Shown here piece by piece: positions 53,980 through 64,000 of a stretch of 64,000 nt of DNA; the stretch's first letter is position 1, and every line of letters begins with the position of its first letter. Below the pieces are notes generated by a model. The model worked only from the letters and a program-made list of their open reading frames with translations. It was not told the origin of the DNA and searched no databases. This stretch comes from Macrotrachela quadricornifera (lineage: Eukaryota; Rotifera; Eurotatoria; Philodinida; Philodinidae): contig JAJEKB010000415.1 in assembly GCA_022393335.1 (NCBI GenBank), positions 198,123 through 262,122 on the forward strand. The letters are read 5' to 3'. The translations under genes and the position numbers were made by a program.

Positions 53980-55104
53980 AATAAAATAAAATACAAAAGA
54001 AATTTTAATTATTTTAATAAAAAAAATAACAAAATATTTATTGTCGCATTGTTTATATACTATTAAAGACATCATTAATAGTACAATTAAAATGATATAG
54101 TTTTTCTTCTTACTATGCAATGAATTTTCATTTGACAAAAATTTTTGTATAATATATTATATTATTCTTCTAATAAATTTTCGACATATTAATTAACAAA
54201 TATAAAGATTAACTACTTTTACAATCAAATTTATTTTAATGACTAAATTTCAACGATTATCTTTTGATGTATTTTGTCGAATACATATATACAAACACAT
54301 TGGTTTTTTAACTGTTGAAAGACTTGCAACAATGAAATAAAATAATTACCTGCATATTTTCTTATACTATTTTTATTTGAACTTTTTGAAAATTATACTC
54401 TCATAAAAGTAATGCCAAACGGTACCTAAGATTGCATATGGAAATATTATTTAGATCATATTAACAATTTTTCTTTCAGAGGTACTCTTTCTATAATACT
54501 ATTTGTTACATCATGTACTCACTACTTTATTTAAAGTATCCGCTGAAGCAGCTTGGAAATCGAGAGTAATGGTTAAGTTTCTTATAATCGTGTCACTATC
54601 TCACATAATCAAGCACAGGTGCACATACAAGTATTTTTAATTAAACTACAAAAAACAACAACATTTTTATGGGATCCGTATTAAACATCATAAATAGATA
54701 TTAATATCATATCAATTATGAGAAAAAAAAGGCGAAAGAGAAGTTCAGAAAATGTGCCATATTTTTAGCTGAATATATTCAATCATAAGATTAAAAATCT
54801 TGTACAGACGTATTCCGAATTTACCAAGTTTCTTTTGTAAATCGTGTCCTACCAATATATATTAGTAGAATAATGAGGGTAGCATCAGGAGTGGCAGCCG
54901 TGTATATTTTTCTTAGAATTTCATGATAATATTCTTCTCCATTCTCTTTAAATACATATCTGGATATTAGCGTCATCTGTATTACTTCTCAAATTTCGAT
55001 TTGTGTATTTGATCAAATAAGATTTTTTTTACTGTCTATTCGTCTCTATCATGCATGCTGTTCATTATAAAATCGGATCGATCTTTTAAGTAATTTAAAT
55101 AGAT
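53980..55104. other. Intergenic
   Basis: No supported gene. AATAAA-like motifs just after the stop at 53979 (about 53980-53992). An acceptor-like AAATAG ends 2 nt before the ORC2 ATG. Confidence 0.5.
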
Positions 55105-57320
55105 ATGACAACAAATCGTTCAATACCAATTGTAATTATATCATCAGAAAATATTCCAAATAAAATTCGTAATATCGATGATATTGAATATGAATTATCA
55201 CAAAATTTTCTTCCATCTAGTAAATTAAATATAAAACTATAATATAAAAGAAATTAAAATCTTTTATTTTATTAGAATCAACACCAACACGTAAAAGTAA
55301 AGGTCGATCTTTAATAAAATGTAAATATTCTTTATTTAAAAAAGAATTTATCTTAAAATTTTTTTAATTATATCTTATTTATTAGATAAAAGTGCTCCAC
55401 CAATTTCAACAATTAATGATGAAAATAATGATATAAATGAAAATAAAACTACACATTTACATATTATTTCACATGTATTACCTCGATTTCCTATTCGACA
55501 TGGTTAGATATTTATTTTATATTATAAAAAAAAATTGTTTTTTTTTTTGTATTTTTCTTTCAAGGTATTCTTAAACAAAAACGTAAAAATAAATCCAAGA
55601 AAAAGATTTTAGCTGAAAAAAGTAAGTAAAAAATCTTTAATATTTATTTTTTAATTAAATTTTCTTTTTTTTTTTGTTAAGCATCAGATAATATTATACG
55701 GCAAGAAAATATGGATAAAATTCTTCATGAATCAAATGTATCAATTGATGATGTAATATAAAAATAAAAGATTATTTTCATTTTTTTATTTTTCTTTATC
55801 AATTTTATTTCTAGATTGATACAAAACAAAAGAAAAAATTTAAAAGTAATTTAATTCAATTAACACCAGATGATCTTTATCAAGTTGGAAAACAAATACA
55901 AGAAAAATCATTTCATGGTAAAACTAAAGATTATTTAATGATTAATGTTCTTCATGGAAATGAATTTGATGAATGGTTTAAATATTTAAGGTGAAATTTT
56001 TTTTTCTAAAATGTTTCTTCTCTATATAATCTTTTCTATATTTCTTATTATTAGAGCAGGTTTCAATATTCTTCTACATGGTGTTGGTTCAAAAAAATCA
56101 CTTATTTCACTTTTTTTTAATAAATATTTAAAAAATGAATATCTTACATTTATTATCAATGGTTTTATGCCAAATATTACAATTAAACAAGTATATCTAT
56201 TTATTTATAACAAGATTTTCTCGATTTTTCATTTGATTGAAATATAGTATCTTTCTTTTGATAAATGAAGAAAATTTTTGTATATACTAAAACTATAATT
56301 TATTCTATGCTATTCTTTAGATTCTTCAAACTATTTGTTTATGTCCAGAGATTAATATTAATTCATCAAATAATAATGATGAATGTATACAAGATATTAT
56401 TAAACGAATTGAAGATAAAAGTAATTAGTTTATTTAAGAAAAAATAAAACAAATTATTCTGAATTTTTAGAATTACATATTTATTTATTAATAAATAATA
56501 TTGATGGAATGAATTTTCGTAATACTAATGTACAGAATATATTTCAATCAGCAGCTCAATGTCAATATATTCATATTCTTGCTACTATTGATCATATACA
56601 TGGTCCATTAAGTAATATTAAACAAAAAAATAAATTTTTCTTTTTTTTTGATTTGTTCTTTTTTTTTAATAGTTTGGAATCAACAAAGTCTTACTAATTT
56701 TCGATGGATATGGTATGCTGTTCATACATGGTAAATTTATAATTCTAAAAAAAAAAACAAAATATTAGTTTATAAATCAGGTTACCTTATATTGATGAAA
56801 CAACAAATGAAAGATTGAATACAATTCGTTCAAAAACAAGTAAAAAGAAAAATATTAGATAAAAATATTTTTTTGAAATTTAATATTTAGGTCAATTATC
56901 AATTAGTGCTGTTGAACATGTTATTGAAAGTTTAACACCTAATGCTCGACGTATTTTTCGTTTACTTATTGAAGCATTTTTATCAAATAATAATTCAAAA
57001 GATTATGAAGGTAAATTAAGTTGTGGAAGAATCTATATCTATTTTTAGACAAAGTTTTACTTTTCGTTGATTTAATTTCAATAAAACATGTTTGTTTGTT
57101 TGTTTATTTTTTTTAAGGCATGAAATTTACTGAATTATATGAACAATGTAAACGTTCATTTTATGTAAATAATGAACAAAATCTTCGTTTACAATTAATT
57201 GAATTTATTGATCATCGTCTTATTAAACTTGTTAAAAGTACAAATGATGGACAAGAAATAGTTCGATTACTTATTGCTGAAGAAGATATTGTTAAACAAT
57301 TATTAGATAAACTCAATTAA
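55105..57320 (+). CDS. ORC2: Origin recognition complex subunit 2
   Basis: Thirteen small exons: 55105-55219, 55276-55320, 55386-55502, 55565-55621, 55682-55752, 55815-55990, 56055-56190, 56321-56420, 56471-56611, 56673-56730, 56781-56839, 56891-57010, 57118-57320; 465 residues in frame (human 577, with a longer disordered N-terminus). The AAA-like core is clear: EFDEWFKYLRAGFNILLHGV followed by GSKKSLI, FIINGFMPNITIKQ, LHIYLLINNIDGMNFRN, HILATIDHIHGP, NFRWIWYAVHTWLPY and a winged-helix end with SAVEHVIESLTPNARRIFRL and MKFTELYEQCKRSF. As in other ORC2 proteins the P-loop is degenerate (GVGSKKS). ORC2 is part of the complex that marks replication origins and loads the MCM helicase. Nearly all introns are 45-70 bp. 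Confidence 0.95.
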
Positions 57321-57505
57321 TAATATATATATATATATGTATAGTAAAACAAAATAGATAATGGATATCAGATAGTTATTTTCTTTTTTCTTATGATGAA
57401 TTTCTTTTTTTTTTTTGTTGTTCTTATTTGTATCTATGTGCAATAAAGAAAAAATAAATGGATATAAAAACAAAAAAAACTTTTTTTTTTCTTCTAGATG
57501 AAAAT

Positions 57506-59603
57506 ATGAATATTGAATTACTTTCAACATTTCAACAAAATTATCCTGAAGAATTCGATGGCATACTTGATTGTGCATCGACGGCTGTTTGTTGTGCTTT
57601 TAATAAAGTTGGTAAATATTTCTTAACAAAAAAAAAAAGTTTTTTTCTCTTTTTAATATATATATATTTATATTCTATATAAAAGGTTCCATGTTAGCTG
57701 TTGGTTGTTCCGATGGTCGTCTTGTTATATGGGATTTTTTAACACGTGGTATAGCTAAAATAATTTGTGCAGATTGGTCACCAATATGTTGTATATCATG
57801 GTCAAAAAAATCTGATTTAATAGCAACATCATCAACAGATAATACTGTTTGTATATGGTATACATCAACAGGTCGTTGTCGTACACGTATATCATGTATA
57901 CATTCACCAATACTTAAAGTTCAATTTCATCCACGTAATCCAACTTATTTACTTATATGTCCAATGAAACATCCACCTGTTTTAATTGATAATAATGGTA
58001 AACATACAATAGTTACAATTGATGATGAATCAAATGATATAGTATCAACATTTGATAGAAAAGGTGAACATATTATATTAGGAAATAGTCGAGGTTTAAT
58101 TGTTATTAAAACATTTTCGGATTTAAAAACTATTTCATCATTTCGTATTACAACTGGAACAAATACAAATATGGTATTAAGACATATTGAAATTCCTCGT
58201 CGAGGTAAATAAAAAAAAATTAATTTTTTGTATAGTAAAATAATTATTTTATTTAATCAATATTTGCTAATCAAAGCATGTCAAACAAAATATAATGAAA
58301 AATTTTTCTTTTTATAGGTCAATATTGTCTTGTTAATACAAGTGATAGAATAATTCGAATTTATAGTTATACTGAAATGTTATCATGTGGTATTAATCGT
58401 GATCTTGAACCTAAACAAAAACTTCAAGATCTTGTTAATAAATCTTTATGGCGTAAATGTTGTTGGTCAGGTGATGGTGAATATATTTGTGGTGCATCAT
58501 CTCGACAACATTCTTTATATATATGGGAAACAATATCAGGTAATTTAGTAAAAATTTTACATGGTACAAAAGGTGAAACATTATCTGATGTATGTTGGCA
58601 TCCAGTACGTCCAATAATAGCAAGTATATCAACTGGTGTTGTATCAGTATGGTCTCATTCTCAAGTTGAAAATTGGTCAGCATTTGCACCAGATTTTTGT
58701 GAACTTGAAGAAAATGTTGAATATCATGAACGTGAATCAGAATTTGATATAAAAGATGAAGATAGAAGTTTAGATGGTTTAGATTACATTGGTTCATCTA
58801 ATAAACGACAACGTTTAGATCCAAATGGTAATTTAAAAAAAGATGATGATGATAATATTGAAATAGATGTTCTTACTGATCAACGTATTGAAGCATTAGT
58901 ATCAAGTGATGATGATGATATTAATGATCAACTTGTTTATTTACCTGTTGCACCAGATATTGAAGATCCTGAAATTGAATGTCCAACACCTGTATCAAAT
59001 ATACCAAAAACTCGTGTAGCAAGTCCATCATTACAAACACGTGTTGAAGCTGATGAAATATTTGAAATTCCATTAAAAATTCCGCATGTTCATGATGCTC
59101 ATCCATATTTTGGTGGAACAAAACAACCAAGATCAACAGTAAATACATTAATAAATACTCAAGAATCTCTAAATAATAAACGTGATATAAAAAATCGACG
59201 TAAAGGACATCATCATCATCATCACCATCATCATCATCATTCAATTCAACATCAAAATTCTTTAATACAACACGATCAAACTGATCAACAAACTATTTTA
59301 TTACCAAAATCAATTGATGCAGCTGTAGCAACTGTTGCAAATAGTCAAAAACGTCCTTTATTAACACAAACATCTGAAGTTAAAGGACAACGAGCACGTT
59401 CAGCTCGTCTTGAAGGAAAAAAAGCAGCAGCAGCAACAACAACAACAACCACCACAACAACAGCAACACCAGTTATACTTAATACACAAACATCCGTAAC
59501 AATAACAACTACTACTGAAGAAATAATTAGTACATCACGTACTAAACGTAGTAGTCATCATTCACATTCAACCGATAATGATACTGACTTTATACCGCAT
59601 TAA
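57506..59603 (+). CDS. RBBP5: Retinoblastoma-binding protein 5 (COMPASS/MLL core subunit)
   Basis: Three exons: 57506-57611, 57686-58204, 58318-59603; 636 residues (human 538). Start MNIELLSTFQQNYPEEFDG matches the conserved RBBP5 N-terminus; an upstream frame from 57458 passes through a T-rich leader and is rejected. WD40 repeats follow: MLAVGCSDGRLVIWDFLTRG, SPILKVQFHPRN, CPMKHPPVL, DRKGEHIILGNSRG, SDRIIRIY, LWRKCCWSGDGEYICGASSR, QHSLYIWE, GNLVKILHGTKGE, WHPVRPIIASISTGVVSVWS. The activation segment is QVENWSAFAPDFCELEENVE then YHERESEFDIKDED, and an acidic stretch gives the link to ASH2L, followed by LVYLPVAPDIEDPE. RBBP5 is a core subunit of MLL/SET1 H3K4 methyltransferase complexes. The tail is longer than in vertebrates and has a run of eleven His residues (about 59208-59240), polyThr and polyAla. 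Confidence 0.96.
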
Positions 59604-60103
59604 ACTATCTTTATATAAACATTTATTTGATTTTTCAGTTTTTCTTTTTCTGTTTAGTATTAAAATCTTTTTGCGAGTGAGAGTTTGTTAAGATTTATTC
59701 TTTACATTGTACAGTTTTGTTTTTTTCTTTTTTCTTTTTTCATTCAACGTACAGAAATGATTCGTGTTTAGAGAAAAATTATTTTATCTTATTTTTAAAC
59801 GTAGGATAAACATATGATTAAGTAAGAAAGATATTATTCGATTGTTAGAATTATAAAGCATATTGAAGATATAGAAAATCGAACGGATTTTATATTACAT
59901 CCTAACTAAATCAACATAAACTTGATATTTCAATACATTTTCTAATTCTATATCGGATTTCAATTATCTCTATGAGTTGATTTTGAACATATTGTATAAA
60001 ATAAAAAAAATTCTTTTTTTTTTGGTTTAATTAAATTTCCTAAATATTATAATTGAAAAAAGAAAATTTTTTTTTTTTGTTTCTCTTGAGTATTATTTAA
60101 GAT
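59604..60103. other. Spacer RBBP5-TSFM
   Basis: 3' UTR of RBBP5 and leader of TSFM, with T-rich runs. An acceptor-like TATTTAAG ends 2 nt before the TSFM ATG. No gene supported. Confidence 0.5.
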
Positions 60104-63100
60104 ATGTTTATCTGTCGACGATTTATTCATACAAGTATACCTCGATATTTAGCTCAATCACCTGCTCCTTCAAATTCTTCATCACCATTAAGTATTTTAC
60201 GAAAAAAAACTGGTTATTCATTATCATATTGTCGAGCAGCACTTCAACAATTTAATGATAATCTTGAACAAGTAAATTATATTAAAATAAATATAATAAT
60301 ATAAATTTTGAATAAATTATTTAAGGCTGAATTATGGCTTCATCAACGTGCTCAAGCTGAAGGTTGGAGTCGAGCAACAAAATTACAAAGTCGTACTGCA
60401 TCTCAAGGTTTAATTGGTATTATTACTAATAAAGATACAGCTGCAATGGTTGAGGTTTGTTAAAAAAAACAATTTAGATTAATTATTAATAAATATTTAT
60501 ATAGATAAATTGTGAAACAGATTTTGTTGCTAAAAATGAAAAATTTCAACAACTTGTTTCTCAAGTAACAAATAGTTTATTAAATAATCAAAAAGAAAAA
60601 ACTAAAGACAAGGTTTTTTTTATTTTTTTTTCTTAATTTTCATTCTATAATTTTTTTTTTTAAAAGATATTTTTTGATAAAGATACTCTATCAACATTAC
60701 CTAGTATTGATGATCGTTCAAAAACATTAGCTGATATAACAGCTTTATGTGTTGGTACACTTGGTGAAAATGTTGTTTTAAGACGTGGTGTTGTTTTTAA
60801 TGCTACACATAATCAATTATTAGCTAGTTATTGTCATGGACAAGTTAATAGTACAAGTTCTGATCTATGTCGTATGGGAAAATATGGTGCTATTGTTAAT
60901 TATTCTCAAATTGATTCAATAACAAATGATACTGAAGTATATAAATAATTTTCTTTTCTTTTTATAAATTAAATTTTTTTTTTTTTGGAGAATGAAAATA
61001 CTTCATCACCAACTATACAAACTCGTTCATATCCATTACGAACAATTTGTCAAAATAATATTGAAAAACCTATTGAATTAAGTACATATCTTGATAATGA
61101 AGATGAATCTAATCAATTACATGAATATCTTAATGGATATACATATGGATTACCATCACGAGAGAGTACATATGATTTAATAATAAAAAATATTATAACA
61201 CAAATTGAACAACAACAATTAAAAAATCTTTATATATTACCAAAAGATATTCGTATACAAACACCTGATCCAATATATATTTATTATCCAGGTTTATGTC
61301 TTAGTAATCAACCAGCAAAAATTGATCAAGCAATAACACGTGAACCTATTGTTATTATTGAACTTATTACACCAACAACTGAACGTTTAATATTACATGA
61401 AAAATCATTTAATTATCAACGTATACCATCATTAAAAGAAATAATTTATATTTGGCCAAATTTAAAAATAGCTCATGTAGATTTTCGTGATGACGATACA
61501 CTGAAATGGACAAGAAAATATTATGGTATTCAAGATAAAATTCCATTACCACAATCAATGGGTAATGGTGAATTAATACTTTCTAATATTTTTGATAATA
61601 TGGTAAGTTAAATATTTAAGTTTCACATTTCATATAAATCATTTTAGCACTTTGATAATAAAAAAAAAAGGAATCAAGTTTTCTTTCTTATCATAAATCA
61701 TTGATTCTATTATTTATCTAATCTATTATATATCGTCATGATGTTTCATACTACGCAAATTTAACTATCTGAATAGAGTGCAATTTACCTCATAACATGT
61801 AATAAATGTTTCTTATTGAAACAAAAAATTTTGATTCTCTATTCATAGATAGAATATTTTCTATCATATCTAGACATTCAATATTGATCTTTTATTTAAA
61901 CTCATCTGTTTTTTATCAACATAAGAAACGTTATTATCTATTATTAAAATAACTCGATTGTATTTCATCTTTAAATCTTCTAGATTATTTCAAGACCTTT
62001 TTTTTTAAGTATATGACATATGAATAATCACTCTCAAATAGTCTTGTTAAATCGATAAATAATATTTCTATATCTATAACAATATTGTTTAAACCCAGAC
62101 GTAAACATTACTTATAAATCCAATTGTCAACTATAAAATTTCATCAATTTTTAATCAATAAAAATAATAAATTTTAATTAAAAATAATTACTGAGTATCA
62201 TTATTTTTTACATGAGTAAAGATATAATAAATAAAATTAGTCGAGTGAAAAAAAAAAATTTTCTAACTATTGTGAATTAAGCCTGTTTATTATAAAATCA
62301 TATGTTCAAAAAAAAAACATGACACAGAAAAACTGAATCATTCATTCATTTGTTACTAATTTACCACCTATGGAATAAAATGTAACATGTGCTTCTTGAA
62401 TTCCACCTGTTCGTTCATCATATACATTACAATGATCATATGGTGGTATATATAAATGTAAAGTAACAGCTGTATCCGTATGACTTGGATTTTCAACACG
62501 ATGTAAACCAATTGAATCATTTATATAAGCAACTTGTCCTTCTTTTAATTCTGTACGACATATAATACGCATTGGTTCTTCTTTATTATCATCTTCATTA
62601 TGTGGCCATTCATATTTTGTTTCAACTAAAGTTCCTTGAATACATTTCATAAAACAATGTGAATTTGTATGATTATGTATTGATGAACCCTGACTTTCAG
62701 CCCAACATAACATCATTAAATTAAATTTACCATTACCAGCATCAACTAAATTTCTTGTATATTTATTTGGTTGAAATTTAAAATATGGTAACCATTCTTT
62801 TAAATTACCTTTATAATTAGTCATTATAGTATGAAGATAATCAATATTAACTTCATTTGTAGCAAATGCTTGATGAAGTAAATCAATTAATTCATTTAAT
62901 GAATTTGGTTGTGTTGATAAATGTGTTGTATTATCAATATATCTCTTACGAATTGTTTGAATATTATTTGTATTATAATTAACAAGTGCTTCCGTCATTG
63001 AATTTTTGTATTATTATGATTGAGTACAAATCGAATGTTATATTTATTGAAGATGAAAAAGATGTATCTTTTCTTTTTCGATTTGATGGATTAATCTTTT

Positions 63101-63527
63101 CGTTTTTCCGTTGTTTACATCGGAAATATATATATATATAACCTTAGTCAAACACACCCTCTTTTTGTTTATCAAGATATAACAAAGTCTAATCTCTAAT
63201 CGAAATAATACGAAAAAAAAACGAAATTTAATCAATAATATTGACGAACCATAACAAAATAAAAAAAAAAGTTCAAGGATTTTCGTTTTTTTTTTATTTT
63301 TTTAGATAAAACAATTAGGTCATTTGATTGCCCAACATATTGTTGCAACACGTTCGAAAACAATTGGTTTAAATGAAAAAAAACAAATAGGAAATGATGA
63401 AGATCGTTTATTGTATCAAAAATGGATGCATACAGATGATAAGAAAAAAACTGTTGAATTATTTCTTAATGAAAATCAATTAAATGTTAATGATTTTGTT
63501 CGATTTGAATGTGGAGAAGAAATTTAA
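60104..63527 (+). CDS. TSFM: Mitochondrial elongation factor Ts (canonical splice form)
   Basis: Canonical form from five exons: 60104-60271, 60326-60454, 60505-60612, 60667-60936, 63306-63527; 298 residues (human 325). The N-terminus (MFICRRFIHTSIPRYLAQ) is Arg-rich without acidic residues, as a mitochondrial targeting peptide. Next is the UBA-like N-domain (LRKKTGYSLSYCRAALQQF), then the EF-Tu contact region INCETDFVAKNEKFQQL, the core LADITALCVGTLGENVVLRR, and KYGAIVNYSQID. The last exon holds LGHLIAQHIVATRSKTIG and ends VNDFVRFECGEEI, the typical TSFM C-terminus. EF-Ts recycles GDP from EF-Tu during mitochondrial translation. The last intron is 2369 bp and contains a Uma2-like in-frame exon (60991-61602) and the CDO1 gene on the other strand. 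Both exon 4 and the last exon are at phase 0, so skipping or including the Uma2-like block keeps the frame. Confidence 0.92.
60991..61611 (+). CDS. Uma2-like (DUF820) domain, in-frame exon within TSFM
   Basis: About 205 codons open, ending at a TAA at 61609-61611; a GTAAGT donor at 61603 would instead let it splice in frame to the last TSFM exon. There is no in-frame ATG before residue about 190, so it needs upstream coding sequence or a non-AUG start. A 54-bp intron (60937-60990, GT...GGAG with a T-rich tract) joins it in frame to TSFM exon 4. Domain features of the Uma2 family (bacterial, PD-(D/E)XK fold): NQLHEYLNGYTYGLPSRES at the start, YIYYPGLCL where the family has YPD, EPIVIIELITPTTERLIL for the EVLSPSTE motif, HEKSFNYQRIPSLKEIIYIW for EKxxxYRxxPSLxEY, and LILSNIFDNM for the family's C-terminal LxxIY. 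The Asp of YPD is Gly here, so catalysis may be lost. A bacterial origin is inferred. Codon use now matches the host, suggesting an old transfer. Confidence 0.7.
   Translation, partial: NENTSSPTIQTRSYPLRTICQNNIEKPIELSTYLDNEDESNQLHEYLNGYTYGLPSRESTYDLIIKNIITQIEQQQLKNLYILPKDIRIQTPDPIYIYYPGLCLSNQPAKIDQAITREPIVIIELITPTTERLILHEKSFNYQRIPSLKEIIYIWPNLKIAHVDFRDDDTLKWTRKYYGIQDKIPLPQSMGNGELILSNIFDNMVS
61612..62341. other. TSFM intron sequence between the Uma2-like exon and CDO1
   Basis: About 730 bp, AT-rich, with no further coding signal. It is both inside the long TSFM intron and the 3' flank of CDO1. Confidence 0.5.
62342..62998 (-). CDS. CDO1: Cysteine dioxygenase type 1
   Basis: Single-exon gene of 218 residues on the strand opposite to TSFM, wholly inside the last TSFM intron. 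It is a cupin enzyme that oxidises cysteine to cysteine sulfinate with ferrous iron, the first step of taurine and sulfate formation. The iron ligands are present: His108 and His110 in SIHNHTNSHCFMK and His166 in IGLHRVENPSHTD. Cys115 (the Cys of the Cys-Tyr cofactor) and Tyr183 in LHLYIPPYDHC are also kept, so the crosslinked cofactor can form. Substrate-site features NKYTRNLVDAGNGKFNLMML and CWAESQGSSIH match the family. It is slightly longer than the mammalian enzyme (200), with an extra 20 or so N-terminal residues and a small acidic insertion (HNEDDNKEEP). Lack of introns in a gene of this size is unusual for the window and may reflect retroposition or simple intron loss. Confidence 0.96.
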   Translation of the reverse strand: MTEALVNYNTNNIQTIRKRYIDNTTHLSTQPNSLNELIDLLHQAFATNEVNIDYLHTIMTNYKGNLKEWLPYFKFQPNKYTRNLVDAGNGKFNLMMLCWAESQGSSIHNHTNSHCFMKCIQGTLVETKYEWPHNEDDNKEEPMRIICRTELKEGQVAYINDSIGLHRVENPSHTDTAVTLHLYIPPYDHCNVYDERTGGIQEAHVTFYSIGGKLVTNE

Positions 63528-63742
63528 ATGACCAAAAAAAAAAAAAAAGAAATTTATCTATTTTTTTCTTTTTGTAGTATCATTGCTGTCTAGTTTTCAT
63601 TTTTTTTTATGTTAAACATCTTTGTTTAGGTAAAAGTTTATTATTTCTATTCTTTTCAAAATCAAACATAAACTTTATTAAAAATAAATGTTTGTTTTTT
63701 TTGATTACAATTAAGAATTTTTATTTTCGTTTTTTATTTCAG

Positions 63743-64000
63743 ATGGCATCTATTGCCTCTAATTCAATGGATTTTGAAGAAGAGGCAAAAAAAGCACGTG
63801 AATATTATATGTGTAAGAATATATTGATAGAAAATTATTTTAAAATAAATAAATATATTCTTTAGATGGTGATTATAGTAAAGGTATAACATTTTATAAA
63901 TTAGCTATTGATAAACTTCGACGTTATTGTCAAACATTATCTAATACAAATGAAAAAAAAACGTGCTCTTGAAGTTTGTTATATTAATTTTTAATTCGAT
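63743..64000 (+). CDS. Katanin p60-like AAA protein, N-terminal fragment
   Basis: Starts at the ATG at 63743, directly after a TTTTTATTTCAG acceptor-like sequence. Exon 1 is 63743-63812 and exon 2 starts at 63866; the gene runs off the right edge. The sequence FEEEAKKAREYYMYGDYSKG and ITFYKLAIDKLRRYCQTL is the MIT-like three-helix N-domain of katanin p60 (compare KxAREYALLGNYDSxxVYYQ). That family consists of microtubule-severing AAA ATPases; the ATPase domain would lie outside. In exon 2 a run of nine A at about 63953-63961 throws the frame to a stop (TGA about 63970), whereas eight A would continue EKKRALEV. This could be a homopolymer assembly error or a real frameshift. Other MIT proteins (spastin, VPS4) are possible but fit less well. 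Confidence 0.6.

Noticed and set aside
57458..57505. Upstream ATG for RBBP5
   Set aside because: It passes through a polypyrimidine tract and an acceptor; MNIELL at 57506 matches the conserved start.
58435..59244. Minus-strand open frames opposite RBBP5
   Set aside because: Shadows; His/Leu-rich products without family wording.
60985..61611. Uma2-like block as a free-standing gene starting at 60985
   Set aside because: The apparent start is a TTG, and no in-frame ATG precedes the domain; the nearest ATG is in another frame and stops early. An upstream in-frame exon (TSFM exon 4) is a better explanation.

Overview
The window is nuclear DNA of a small-genomed animal. Spliceosomal introns are mostly 45-90 bp with GT..AG ends and T-rich acceptors, base composition is very AT-rich, and the genes are metazoan housekeeping genes, including the ciliary dynein-assembly factor DNAAF1. 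A decayed cytochrome P450 whose wording resembles the P450s of bdelloid rotifers, the very short introns, and a bacterial-type Uma2-like coding exon inside an animal gene all point to a bdelloid rotifer. That placement is an inference; I could not run a search.

Layout. 1-664: 5' part of a MEX3 RNA-binding protein gene (minus). 1688-3902: TMEM115 (minus, 5 exons). 3903-12312: gene-poor, holding one P450 pseudogene (about 7560-8610). 12313-20524: TGFBRAP1/VPS3-like vesicle-tethering gene (minus, 16 exons). Its second intron is about 3.8 kb and hosts an intronless gene for a small secreted, probably GPI-anchored protein. 22390-23690: a large imperfect inverted repeat. 24687-32717: three plus-strand genes, TIMM29, vigilin (14-KH type) and GPN1. 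33176-34446: a non-autonomous DNA transposon with GC-rich terminal inverted repeats and a TTA target duplication. 35901-36000: a small foldback element. 36468-37298: HP1/CBX. 39473-43162: PLK1 (minus, 7 exons). 43779-45608: DNAAF1 (minus, 9 exons). 45609-49455: no gene seen. 49456-50983: a Gln/Ser-rich protein with a faint mastermind-like motif. 51451-52773: TMEM41A. 52912-52921: a 10-N assembly gap. 52922-53979: an orphan Pro-rich protein cut by the gap. 55105-57320: ORC2. 57506-59603: RBBP5. 60104-63527: mitochondrial EF-Ts (TSFM). 63743 to the end: start of a katanin-p60-like gene.

The most unusual locus is TSFM. Between its fourth exon and its C-terminal exon lie a 612-bp in-frame coding block that reads as a Uma2 (DUF820, PD-(D/E)XK-like) domain with no ATG of its own, and an intronless cysteine dioxygenase gene on the opposite strand. 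The Uma2-like block is separated from TSFM exon 4 by a 54-bp intron of normal size for this genome, so a chimeric EF-Ts/Uma2 transcript is predicted.

The genes do not form a functional operon. They are independent, and many have a splice-acceptor-like sequence directly in front of the start codon, which would fit spliced-leader trans-splicing. Exon boundaries were chosen by reading frame, GT/AG sites and recalled family sequence. They were worked out by hand and may be off by a base in places.
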